A DNA stretch of 40,054 nt, from the NCBI GenBank assembly GCA_049999725.1, contig JBNGIS010017934.1:1-40054 (forward strand). Direction: 5' to 3'. The stretch comes from Haplomitrium mnioides. Taxonomy: Eukaryota; Marchantiophyta; Haplomitriopsida; Calobryales. The position numbers and the translations under genes were made by a program. This document shows, piece by piece, positions 1-9,785 of the stretch. A model generated the notes under the pieces. The model was not told where the DNA came from and did not search any database. It saw only the letters and a program-made list of their open reading frames with translations. The number at the start of each line of letters is the position of its first letter. Positions within the stretch are counted from its first letter, which is position 1.

Positions 1-58
1 TCTTTTGAGACTTCTCTTCCTTGCAACGAGGACGTTGCCTCTTAAAATAGGGGAGGAT
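1..58 (+). mobile_element. 3' end of the internal region of LTR retrotransposon A, with polypurine tract
   Basis: The stretch runs directly into the LTR that begins at 59. Its last bases (about 46-57) are the purine-rich run aataggggagga, placed as expected for the plus-strand primer of an LTR retrotransposon. The rest of this element lies left of the window, so no protein can be assigned. It is called from its position next to a TG...CA-bounded LTR and from the polypurine tract. Confidence 0.6.
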
Positions 59-656
59 TGTCACGACCACTAACTTTAGTAAGCAACAACTAAAAAATAG
101 CAACAACTATACCTAGAAAGCCATTACTAAGTTAGAGTATCAAAAAGAGAGTGCTACTATAGAGAAAGTGACACGTGGAAAGAGGAGAGAAAGTCAACAA
201 ATTAAAGTGAGTGCTATTGACATGTGGCAAGAGGAGAGGAAGTCAACGAATTAAAGTGAAAGAAGGGCACTTTAGAAGAGGATAAGAACACATAGCAAGC
301 GAAGGATTCAAGCAAATAGAAGGTTCTAAGATAAGGACATATGGCAAAAGAAGAACTAAAGAGAAATGGAAGGTTCTAAGGATAAGGACATGTGGCAGAA
401 GGAGAATAAAAGTAAAGGGTGGTCCAATCAATAATAGAGGAAAAATGGTGGTCCAATTAGAAAAATATAGAAAAGAAACCAATGGGGTTTTGCCACCTAT
501 GTAAGCAAAGTGCTTTTCACTTAGTATATAAAGAAGGGAGAGGGCCTTGTTGGGCATCTCTTACCTTGTGGGTTCTTGAAGTTCTTTATGCGTTACTCTT
601 GTATGTGTTATGTTTGTGCTAATTTTTGGTGTGTAATGTATGTGTGTAGTGTTACA
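59..656 (+). repeat. LTR of retrotransposon family A (3' LTR, plus orientation)
   Basis: The segment starts TGTCACGACC and ends AGTGTTACA, giving TG...CA termini. It is matched in reverse orientation by 2571-3137, which fixes both ends. A polypurine tract abuts it on the left. On the right the sequence resumes inside the chromodomain coding region of a different element (ccgcattttggc, also found at about 6807), so this is a 3' LTR of an element inserted there. The left target-site copy is outside the window; the right one would be ccgca at 657-661. Internally it carries about 50-bp repeats with G-box-related cores, most of them mutated in this copy (172, 221, 289, 338, 389). Confidence 0.85.
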
Positions 657-837
657 CCGCATTTTGGCAAAAAGAGTTATCAAGCGAGGGCATCATCCAC
701 AAGTTCAATACAAGGTTTTGTGGAAAGGCTATCTACTTCATGATGCTACTTGGAAACCTTCTTCAAATCTTGAGAATGCTCAAGAAGCTATTAAAATTTT
801 TGAAAGTTGCGGCAATAACAAGGATCTCGTCGACTAG
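657..837 (+). pseudogene. Chromodomain tail of a Ty3/gypsy (chromovirus) polyprotein, copy B0
   Basis: The reading frame through this segment ends in a stop at 835-837 and encodes the C-terminal chromodomain that follows integrase in chromoviruses. The recognisable core is VQYKVLWKGY, followed by an ATWKPSSNL motif and an acidic end. Homologous tails occur at about 6803-6994 (copy B1) and 15677-15860 on the minus strand (copy B2). The family's chromodomain is thought to guide integration into particular chromatin. The N-terminal part and everything upstream were separated from this tail by insertion of element A at 656/657. The segment is a relic, not an independent gene. Chromovirus identity is well supported; finer clade assignment is not possible here. 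Confidence 0.8.
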
Positions 838-850
838 AAAATAGGGATTA

Positions 851-1284
851 TGTAATAGTACAAGCATAAGGTTGTACTATTTATAAGAAAATATAGAGGA
901 GTGAAGGAAGTGGTAGTGAGTCACTTTAGGGTTACGATTGGATTACTTGTCTTTGAAGTCACTTTTGGTAGAGAGTCACTTTTAGGTTACTTGATTTCGA
1001 AGTCACTTTTGGTATAGAGTCAACTTTAGAGCTGAAATTAGAAGTGACTTGTAAGTGAAGAAAGAGGGAAGACACCCTCTTCTCTTGTATAAATAGAAGG
1101 GCTTCTTAGCCCCACTTCTCATTTTGGAGTTCCTCTCGAATTTTTTTGGGTTCTTTGGTTGTTTGGCTTTTGCTTGCACTCTTGGTCTTAGCTTGGACCT
1201 TGAGTTGCTTTTGGTTGAAGAACTCTATTAGAGTTCACCATGAGTTCTTACTTATTTGGATTTGGTTTTTGAGATTCTATTACA
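851..1284 (+). repeat. 3' LTR of chromovirus copy B0
   Basis: It starts TGTAATAGTACAAGC at 851, right after a purine-rich run (about 837-850), and ends in CTATTACA at 1284. The same sequence family forms the LTRs at 1738, 7001, 15284, 20061 and 24210. It contains a TATA-like ttgtataaatagaagg around 1085-1100 and the short motif gtcactttt repeated at variable copy number. The five bases after it (gttat, 1285-1289) would be the right target-site copy; the left one is not in the window. Confidence 0.8.
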
Positions 1285-1487
1285 GTTATTATCTATGAAT
1301 AAAATTTAAACATAGTCTTTATTTGGTTTTTCAAACATTTTCTAATCCAAAATATTACTATATTCTTTCCTACTGTATTGTTTGCTAGAAGAATTTCAAT
1401 GTTTTGGCTATTGAATCTTTTGGTACAGATATTTTTGGATTGTTGAATCGTTTGCTCATCTCGACTATTTAATCCTTTGCTACCAAT
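1285..1487. other. AT-rich stretch without a gene
   Basis: This is low-GC sequence between the B0 LTR and the 37-bp array. No open frame, RNA gene or transposon motif was recognised. It may be a decayed flank of the tandem array. Confidence 0.5.
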
Positions 1488-1737
1488 GACTTTGATGCAA
1501 AACTTGAACCTTCTTGCACATTTTGAATTTGATATAGAATTTAGAACCCCTTGTACTCTAATACTCTAATCCAGAAATCGAAACTCTAAATGTGTCTAGA
1601 GTTTGTTGCAGAACTCATAACCTTTAGCATATAAGACAATCATATAGAAATTGGAACCCTATGCATGCAAAGACTTTGATGTGTAAGCTGAAACCTCATA
1701 CTTGTATAAACTTTGTTGTGGAACTCAAAACCCTTTG
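1488..1737. repeat. Degenerate 37-bp tandem array, left part
   Basis: Units begin at 1488, 1525, 1562, 1599, 1636, 1673 and 1710, exactly 37 bases apart. The common core is actttgatgtagaacttgga with heavy divergence between units. The last unit stops after 28 bases where element B1 begins. The array resumes in register at 7381. Confidence 0.85.
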
Positions 1738-2109
1738 TGTAATAGTACAAGCATAAGGTTGCTCTATTTATAAGAAAATAGATAGGAGTGAAGGAAGTGA
1801 TAGAGGGTCACTGTTAAGGTTGAGATTAGATTACTTGCCTTTGAAGTCACTTTTAGAGTTTTAGGGTTGAAATTAGAAGTGACTTGTAAGTGAAGAAAGA
1901 GGGATGACACCTTCTTCTCTGGTATAAATAGAAGGGTTTCCTAGCCCCACTCCTCATTCTGGAGTTCCTCTCAATTCGGTTTGGCTTTTTGGTTGCTTTG
2001 GCTAGCACTCATGGCTTTTGTTTGCTTATTGTCTGTGAGTGGTATAACTTTATTGGAGTTATCTTGAAGTTGTTACTAATTTGGAAGCTAGTATTTGAGT
2101 TCATTTACA
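1738..2109 (+). repeat. 5' LTR of B1
   Basis: It starts TGTAATAG at 1738 and ends in TTTACA at 2109, followed by one spacer base and the primer site. It has a TATA-like tataaatag near 1923-1931. It is shorter than the B0 LTR because it has fewer copies of the internal gtcacttttgg-type repeat. Confidence 0.8.
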
Positions 2110-2110
2110 T

Positions 2111-2122
2111 TGCTATCATAGC
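2111..2122 (+). other. Primer binding site of B1 (initiator tRNA-Met type, degraded)
   Basis: The sequence tgctatcatagc matches the initiator tRNA-Met complement TGGTATCAGAGC at 10 of 12 positions and sits one base after the LTR. Copies B2 (20048-20059) and B4 (24197-24208) carry better versions at the same place. Confidence 0.7.
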
Positions 2123-2141
2123 CACGATTCTTTTTGATAGA

Positions 2142-3530
2142 ATGGAGAATCAAGAAGCACAAATGCAAATAATGCAACAACAAATTGATCATCTTTCTCG
2201 CATATTAGAAGTTCAAATGCAAATGAAGAAGAGGGCATATTTTCAAGAAGAAGAAAGTCATGAGCGATTTCCTAAGCCAAAAGCATATGATGGGAAGACG
2301 GTTCTTGGCATATATGAGAATATCTTATTCGATTGCAAAAAAATTTTGAGGCTACCAATATAAGAGAGGATGGTCGAAGAATTCTATTTACTACAAGAGT
2401 GAGTGGCAAAAACTTGGTGGAGATATCAAATTGAGCAAGCTCAACGTGGAGTGGTTTCTCCAATTGCTTCTTGACAAGAGTTCAAAGAAGTAATGACTGT
2501 AAGATTTAGGGTTTTGAATGCTCCAAAGGTGGCAAGAGATTGCTTGGCAGAATTGAAGCAACTTGGTATGTGTAACACCACACACCCACATTACACACAT
2601 AAGTTAGTACAAATACAACACATACAAGTTAGCACAAGAGAAGCGCACAAAGAACTTGGAAAACCCACAAGGTAAGAGATGCCAAACAAGGCACTCTCCC
2701 TTCTTTATATACTTGAGAGAAAGCACTTTGCTTACATAGGTGGAGGAACCCCATTGGTTCCTTTTCTATCCTCTTCTAATTGGACCCCTCTTTCTCTCTC
2801 ACTCTAATTGGACCACCCTTTACTTTTGTTCTCCTTCTGCCACGTGTCCTTATCCTTAGAACCTTCCCTCTCTTCAATTCTCCTTCTGCCACGTGTCCTT
2901 ATCTTTAGAACCTTCTCTTTACTTTAATTCTCTGCTTGCCACGTGTCCTCATCCTCTTCTAAAGTAGTCTATCTAGACTCCCTCTTTCACTTTAATTCGT
3001 TGACTTTCTCTCCTCGTGCCACGTGTCCATCTCTCTATAATAGCAATTGCTTTTTGCTACTCTAACTTAGTAATAGCTTTCTAGACATAGTTGACATTAT
3101 TTTTAGCTATGGCTTACTAAAGTTAGTGACCGTTACAGTATGATAAGGAGCTATGTCATGCAATTTCATAATATCATTATGCAAATTCCTAATCAGGACA
3201 AAGGAGAAGCTTAATATCGCTTTGTTTGAGGATTGAAGCCTCACACTAGACTGGAAGTGACATTGAGAGTGCCCTCTCAACTAGAAGAAGCAATGCGCAT
3301 GGCTAAACGATACGACTCATTGCTAGCAACTACCAAAGTTAGGCCACAACCACAACAAGCTTTACAAAATATTCGTGTGCCATCAAATGAGGTTGTACCC
3401 ATGGAGATTGATGCAGCACAAAGAATGACACTCATCGATGTGAAGCGTAAGCGCCTATGCCAAAGTGAAGGATGTTTTTATTGTCAACAACTTGGTCACA
3501 TGATTGTAAATTACCTACATTGACAAAATT
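2142..3530 (+). pseudogene. gag pseudogene of B1, split by a solo LTR
   Basis: The gag frame begins at ATG 2142 (MENQEAQMQ...), with a glutamine-rich coiled segment (QMQIMQQQIDHLSRILEVQ) near the N terminus. A frameshift breaks it near 2340. The inserted solo LTR (2571-3137 plus target duplication) interrupts it, and it resumes at about 3143. A zinc knuckle lies at 3473-3514 with C-X2-C-X4-H but the last cysteine changed to tyrosine. The same gag is seen in B2, B3 and B4. In the family, gag forms the virus-like particle and the knuckle binds the RNA. This copy is dead. Confidence 0.8.
2571..3137 (-). mobile_element. Solo LTR of retrotransposon A, minus orientation, with 5-bp target duplication
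   Basis: On the plus strand it runs from TGTAACACC to CCGTTACA. It is flanked by perfect direct repeats gtatg at 2566-2570 and 3138-3142. The uninterrupted paralog in B2 gag reads cttggtatggtaagga at this spot, so the empty site is visible. It is the reverse complement of the LTR at 59-656. It holds four intact CACGTG cores (2841, 2890, 2940, 3020), each within a TGCCACGTGTCC context. No internal retrotransposon sequence accompanies it, so it is a solo LTR formed by LTR-LTR recombination. Confidence 0.93.
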
Positions 3531-3639
3531 GACCATGCTCTCTTGTTCAAGTAGAGATTGTTGAAGAAGAAAATAAGAGAAATGACAGACCTCAGTAAAA
3601 ATAGTCAAGCGGTTCAATGAGAGCTTGATTAGTTCCAAT

Positions 3640-6600
3640 AGAATTAAAAGCTTGACAAGAATTCAAAGCACTTTGTTTCATCTAGATGGTATGGTTGATG
3701 AGCATTTATAAAGAATGTTGGAAGATTATAGAAGCTCTAAGAATTTCATGCCATTATATTTTGCAAAGAAAATCAAGGCTAAAACTTTGCCTATCAAGGA
3801 AAGTTTTGTGACTATGGCCGATGGCAAAAAAATGATGTGCCCCACTCTCACAAGCCATTTCTTCTAAGGATTGGCAAAGAGTATAAGAAATCTATGGATT
3901 TTGTTATTGCACCAGTACAGTATGACATTATTTTGGGTTTGCTTCGGCTTGAAGATCAATTTACTCAAGTTGATTGGGAAAAACAAAAAATTCAAGTTAC
4001 TTTACAAGAAAAACTATTTCTTTTGGGGTGTTCGACACCGTTGGTGAAGAAACCCAAATCAGTTCAACATAATGCTTTGATGGAGAAAGAGTTGCATGTC
4101 TTTGTTGTATGGATCAAGCCTATCGTAGACTTGAATAAGAAGAAAGGGAAATATGTACCGACCTCAAAGATTGATGATATTTTGAAGGAGTTTTTAGATA
4201 TGTTTTTAGATGATTTTCCAAAAAGGTTACCAGATGATTGTGGAATGCCCTTTTTGATTGAGTTACCAAGAAGTACTCATTATAACTGGCTTATATATAC
4301 TGATTATCGTCACAAGAGTAAGAAGAGCTTCACATGACCTTGACGGATCTTCTTGAGAAGGATTTCATTCAGTATAGTACTTTGTCTTAGGCAGTACTGG
4401 TATTCTTTGTACCAAAATAAGATGGTGGATTTTGTATTTGTACAAATGATCACGGTTTGAACAATCAAATCATAAAGAATGCTTATCTTTTACCGTGTAT
4501 TGATGATTTGTTGGATAAGCTGAGTGGTGCGTGGTTCTTTTTCAAGTTCGATCTTTGAAGTGGTTATTGGCGAATTCCTATCAAGCCAACTAAAGTGCTA
4601 AAGACAATTTTTTTGCACAAGATATGGACATTTTGAGTGGAAGGTACTTACATTTGGTCTCGCTAATGCTCCGACCATATTCATGGATCAAATTCATTGA
4701 GTTTTTCCAATGGATTATTGGATAATTCAGTTTTGGTATTCTTGGATGACATCTTGTTTTTTTTAGTAAAGCTGAAGTTGAGCATTGCAATCATCTAAAA
4801 GAAGTATTGCAAAGATTGCACAATTGGAAGTTTTATTGTACAAGATCCAAGTGCAAATTTTGGAAGCAAGAGGTTACTTACCTAGAGCGCAAGGTGTCTC
4901 CGAATGGTATAAAGATGGAAGAAGAGAAAATCAAGGCTATTACAGAGTGGCCAACACCAAAAGAGGTATAGGATATTAGAGCCTTCAATGAATTGGCAAG
5001 CTTCCATAGACAATTCATCCATTATTATAGCATATTGTTGCACCACTTACAGATCTGCTAGGCAAAGACGTCAAGTTTCAATAGACCGCCAAAGAGCAAA
5101 CAACATTTTAACAACTCAAGGATGCAGTCTCTTCTCGTTCTACTCCACAGCCATATGATCCAAACGCATGTTGTATAGTTGACTTTGATGCTTCTAATTT
5201 TGCTTTTAGAGTAGTTTTGCAGCAAGAGTTAGAGGATGGACCTCATCTAATTGCCTTCATATCTCGTCGATTAAATGCGACGGAGAGAAATTACTCCACA
5301 AGAGATCGAGAGCAATTGCAATGGTTTATGCTACCAAGGTATGGAGACACTATCTTTTGGGAAGATTTGTGCTTATACCCACAGATCACAAGCCATTGTT
5401 ACAAGCAATCTATTTGGAAAATTTGACAAGTCACCATCACTGATGGGAAGATCAATTGCAACTCTTTGATATCAAGCTAGAGTACAAGCCTGGAAGGTTC
5501 CACACTATTTCTGATGCATTGCCACTAAGGCTAGATCATCGAGTGAATACAATTGAGGTGGCAAACATTAGTATATTACATTTGGATGAAGCCACTAGTA
5601 GGAGTTATTGCCAGAAACTACAAGAAGATGGTTTTTTTTAGTCTTGTTCGCATACGATTGGCTGCAATGATAGTGAGCATCATTCTTTTTTCATTCGAGA
5701 TGGTATTCTATATTGAGACCATGAAATAAATGTTTCACAAGATGATACGACTCGGATGGCTCGTTTACAAGGACGCATGACATTCCTATCTCATGGCATC
5801 TTAGAGTAGATAAAACTATAGAGTTGCTTCAACGAACTTGGTGGTTGCCTAACTTGGCTTGAGAGGTTTGTGGTTTTGTTCATTCATGTGAAAATTGTCA
5901 ACAAAACAAAGCTTCAAATCAAAAGCTAGCATGCCTTCTTTAGCCACTACCAATTCTTAGTGCTCGTTGGGAACACGTAAGTTTAGATCTTATCACTTCA
6001 CTTCCAACTATGCATTATGGGTTTACTGCCATTGTGGTGTTTGTGGAAAAGCTCAGCAAATATATTCATTTAGCACCAACGGTGGATACAATAGGTGCTC
6101 CACAATTGGCAAAATTTTACTTTGATACTATCTGTCCAAGGTGCTAATATCTCATAGAGATCCGTGTTTCATAGGACATTTTTGGAGAGAGTTGTTCAAA
6201 CTTTTAAGCACCAAACTCTCTATGCCTACTACTTATCATACTCAAACAGATGGGCAAATGGAATGCGCTAATTGCACTGTGGAGGATATGTTTTGCGTGT
6301 TCATCAATGTTCATCACACCGATTGGGATAATTTCTTACTCTCGGTAGAGTTTGCCTACAACCACTCCAAACAAACAAGCATTGGGTTTTCTCCTTTCTT
6401 TCTTAATTCAGGTCAACATCCTCTTGTTCTTGATGGTTTTCTTTCTCTTTCTTCTTCGAATATTTCAATTTTGCATAGTAAAAATACTTGAAATATTGGA
6501 ATCATGAACTATCATGATTGCTCTTATGTTTTAGATGACCAAGTTATGTTATCTACTCACGATCTTCCATTGTCTTTAGATACTCAAATCCATAAGCTAT

Positions 6601-6994
6601 CTTCTGCTTAGATTGGTCTTTTCTCTATTTCTCAAGTTATTTCTCTTGTTGCTTATAAACTTGATCTTCCTCTTCATATAAAGATTCATAATGTGTTCCA
6701 TGTCTCTAAACTTGAGCCTTTTGTTCCTAGTCCATCTTCTTTTCCAAATCGTATTCAACTTCCTCCTCCGACTATTGTTCTAATGATCATGAAGAATTTT
6801 AAATGGACCGCATTTTGGCAAAAAGAGTTATCAAGCGAGAGCAACATCCACAAGTTCAATACAAGGTTTTGTGGAAAGGCTATCCACTTCATGATGCTAT
6901 TGGAAACCTTATTCAAATCTTGAGAATGCTGAAGAGGTTATTCAAATATTTGAAAGTTGTAGAAATGATGAGGATATCAATGATTAGAAGATAA
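3640..6994 (+). pseudogene. pol pseudogene of B1 (protease, RT, RNase H, integrase, chromodomain)
   Basis: Pieces of a Ty3/gypsy pol follow in order. A protease-like segment lies at about 3690-3830, and the linker into reverse transcriptase at 3837-4337. The RT core keeps the active-site FLDD (4739-4750) in a broken frame. RNase H lies at about 5180-5420 (AFISRRLNATERNYS, 5250-5294). The integrase zinc-binding region is at about 5775-5915 and the integrase core at 5960-6490. There the usual ISDRDP reads ISHRDP (about 6150), so a catalytic aspartate is lost. The chromodomain is at about 6803-6950. In an intact element these enzymes copy the RNA to DNA and insert it. Many in-frame stops and shifts show that it is inactive. 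Confidence 0.8.
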
Positions 6995-7000
6995 GGATTA

Positions 7001-7375
7001 TGTAATAGTACAAGCATAAGGTTGTGCTATTTATAAGAAAATAAAGAGGAGTGAAGGAAGTGGTAGAGGGTCGCTTTTAGGGTTGAGATTAGATTACTTA
7101 CCTTCGAAGTCACTTTTAGTGTAAAAGAACTCAAAGACTAAATCCAAATGAGTAAGAACTCATAGTGAACTCTAATAGAGCTCTTCAACCAAAACAACTC
7201 AAGGTCCAAGCAAAGACCAAGAGTGCAAGCAAAAGCCAAACAGCCAAAGAACCCAAGTGATTCAAGAGGGACTCCAAAATGAAGAGTGAGGCTAAGAAGT
7301 CTTTGTATTTATACAAGAGAAGAGGGTGACATCTTTGTGCTTACAAAGGGTGACATCTATGCACTTCCTTCACTC
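7001..7375. repeat. Rearranged 3' LTR of B1: forward piece joined to an inverted LTR piece
   Basis: Bases 7001-7119 are the start of the LTR in forward orientation (TGTAATAGTACAAGC...). At 7120 the sequence switches to tgtaaaagaactc, the outer end of the same LTR read backwards, and continues inverted with an internal deletion to cttcactc at 7375. The right target-site copy ctatg follows directly. The join is at the exact LTR terminus. Confidence 0.8.
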
Positions 7376-7380
7376 CTATG

Positions 7381-7611
7381 CGCATATAGACTTTGATGTA
7401 GAATTTGGAGCCTTATGCATGCTTAGATTTTGATATAGAACCCTGAACCTTGTACATACAAAGACTACCGTATAGAACTTAGAACCTGAACCACTCAAAG
7501 TCTTTGATATGAAACTCAAAACCTTTTGTTTGCATGAACTCTGGTTTGAAACTTGGAGCACTCTATGTGTTTAAACTTTGAAGAAAATTTCTAAACCCAC
7601 TGCCTGTTTGG
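7381..7611. repeat. Degenerate 37-bp tandem array, right part
   Basis: The first nine bases (7381-7389) complete the unit begun at 1710. Further units start at 7390, 7427, 7464, 7501, 7538 and 7575, all 37 bases apart. Motifs such as tttgatatagaaccctgaac recur with strong divergence. Confidence 0.85.
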
Positions 7612-8285
7612 TTGCTCTAGCCTTTTTGATTTTGAGTTATAACTCCTTTGCTCATATGAATCTTTAAATTTTAGAAGATTTTGAATTGCTTAACCTTTGT
7701 AAAAGTATAACTACTTAACCCTTTGTGAGCATGGATTTTGAAGCAAAATAGAAATTCTCGTGCTTTCTTGAACTTCAAAGTAGAGCTCTAACCTCCACAC
7801 ATAAGGATAGGTTTTTGGAGCTTTTGTCGATTGAGACTTCAAACTGATTTCTTTGACTTGTGGTCCACTTGGGCTTTTCATTAAGTTTTCTTTTTATTTT
7901 TCAAAAAATAAATTTTTAGTAGCACCATATGAGTCTTGACTTTATTTTGACATTTATTTCAAATTTTTGTCTTCAAAATGTATTTTATCTAAATACAAGT
8001 TTTTGTGAAAACAAACCACAACTTCTTTGCTTTTCGTTGATTTAAGATTTCTAATATTTTCACAAAAACTAAGAATATCATTCAATTTTGCATAGTAAAA
8101 TTCCTTCTCGATCTATCAAGCTTGCTAAAATTGCCAAAGGTTAACCAAAAAAACTCATGTAGTTTCTTTTTGAGAAAAATACCCTCATTTCTCTATTTTT
8201 TGAGCTTGAAATTATTGATTTTTTTGCATTAAAAAAAGTTCATGCTTTGAGTAGCATGTTTTTGGTTCATAGTAGCGGATGTTTA
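7612..8285. other. AT-rich stretch without a gene
   Basis: This is low-complexity AT-rich sequence with T runs between the 37-bp array and copy B3. No coding, RNA or transposon signal was recognised. Confidence 0.5.
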
Positions 8286-9785
8286 AGATCACTTTTAAGG
8301 TTGGATCATCTTTTAGTGAAGTAGTATTAGAATAACTTGCCTTTTAAGTCACTTTTAGAGAAGTAGGATAAGAATTTTAGGATTGAAATTAGAAGTGACT
8401 TAAAAGTGAAAGAAGTTTCATAAAACTTCTTCTCAAGTATAACTAGAGAGGCTTCATTGATCAACTCTTTATTGTGAATTTGCTTGTGTTTTTTTGGTTG
8501 CTTGTCTTATTGGTTTTTGCTTGCCTTATTGGCCTTTGCTTGACTTATTGATGTTTGGTTGAAAAACTCTATTAGAGTTATCTTTTAGTTCTTACTCATT
8601 TGGTATTCATCTTTGAGCTCTTTTTGGTATTAGAGATACGACTATTTCTTTCGATGGAGAGTTATATGGAGAATCAAGCAACAATGTTTCAAGCAATGCA
8701 ACAACAAATTGAGTGTCTTTCTCACCTTTTAGAAGTTCAAATGCAAGGGGAAGAAATAGCATCTTTTTGAGAAGACAAAAGCCATAAGCTGTTTCCAAAG
8801 CCAAAACCACATGACAGGAAGACAGTTTGTGACACATATGAGAATTTCTTGTTTGATTGTGAGCAATAATTTGAAGCTACAAACATTCAAGAAGAGAGTC
8901 GACAAATTCTATTTGTGGCAAGTCAATCAAGAAGAACTACAAATACTTGAAGGAGATATCAAATAGAGCAAGTACAATATGAATTTTTGCTTCTATTACC
9001 TTTTGACGTGAGTTCAAAGAAGTGGTGATTTCAAGATTTAGAGTTCTAAATACTCTAAAAGTAGCAATACATCATTTGGTATAATTGAAGCAACTTGGTA
9101 TAGTGAGGAGTTATGTTATACAATTTCAGAATATCATTATGTTAGACTCTAATACATGTGAAGTAGAAGCTCTAGATGGTTTTGTTTGAGGATTGAAGCC
9201 TTGCACTAGGATAAAAGTAATAATTAAAGAACTCTTCAAACTAGAAGAAGCAATGCATATGGTTTAAAAATATGACTTACTACTTGCTACTACAAAAACT
9301 AGAGCACGACATTAACAAGTTTTACCAAATGTTTGTGTACCACCAAATGAGGTTGTACCTATGCAGATTGGTATGATACAAAGAGTGACACTCACCGATG
9401 TGGAGTATGAGCGCCTACACCGAAATTGGGGATGTTTTTATTATTGACAACTTAGTCATATGATTGCAAATTCCTTATATTGCTAAGGTCAAACTCGCTC
9501 TCTTGTTCAAGTAGCAATCATAGAAGAGGAGAACCAAGAAAATGACAAGCTCAGTAAAAACATTCGAGTGATTTATTAAGAGCTAGATTAGTTCCAATAG
9601 AATTAATAGCTTGGCGAAAATTCAAAAGACTTTAATTCATCTAGATAGTATGTTTGATGAACATTCTTGTAGAATATTGGTGGATTATGACAGTTCTAAG
9701 AATTTAATATCATTATATTTTGCCAAGAAAATCAAAGCAAAATCTTTGTCTACTAAGAGAAGTTTTGTCACTAAGATTGTGTTAA
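8286..9785 (+). mobile_element. Truncated chromovirus copy B3 (partial LTR, gag, start of protease)
   Basis: A 5'-truncated LTR (about 8286-8623) leads into a primer site tggtattagaga (8625-8636; 10 of 12 matches to the initiator-Met type). Gag starts at ATG 8654 and shares MENQ, the QAMQQQIECLSHLLEVQMQ segment and the FLFDCEQ motif with B1 and B2. A zinc-knuckle region lies near 9430-9475, with changed cysteines. The protease-like segment (HLDSMFDEHSCRILVDYDS, about 9629-9685) is followed by FAKKIKAKSL. The match stops near 9785, where a 25-bp tandem array begins. Several stops are present. RT, RNase H, integrase and the 3' LTR are missing. Confidence 0.75.

Larger units (their letters stand above)
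1738..7375 (+). mobile_element. Chromovirus (Ty3/gypsy) copy B1, decayed, with rearranged 3' LTR
   Basis: The order is 5' LTR (1738-2109), tRNA primer site (2111-2122), gag with zinc knuckle, protease, reverse transcriptase, RNase H, integrase and chromodomain, then a 3' LTR block (7001-7375) that is part forward and part inverted. The element splits a 37-bp repeat unit. The bases before it are ctttg (1733-1737) and those after it ctatg (7376-7380), a target-site duplication with one change. Joining the array across the element gives exactly 37 bases. Coding regions hold many stops and frameshifts, and gag is interrupted by an inverted solo LTR of family A (2571-3137). It cannot encode working proteins. 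Confidence 0.85.

Noticed and set aside
243-557. 104-aa minus-strand open frame
   Set aside because: It lies wholly inside LTR A and is made of its tandem modules; hydrophobic repeats are a by-product of the sequence.
7001-7375. Two separate solo LTRs head to head
   Set aside because: No target duplication separates the forward and inverted pieces, and the 37-bp register shows one insertion covering both; rearrangement of one LTR block is simpler.
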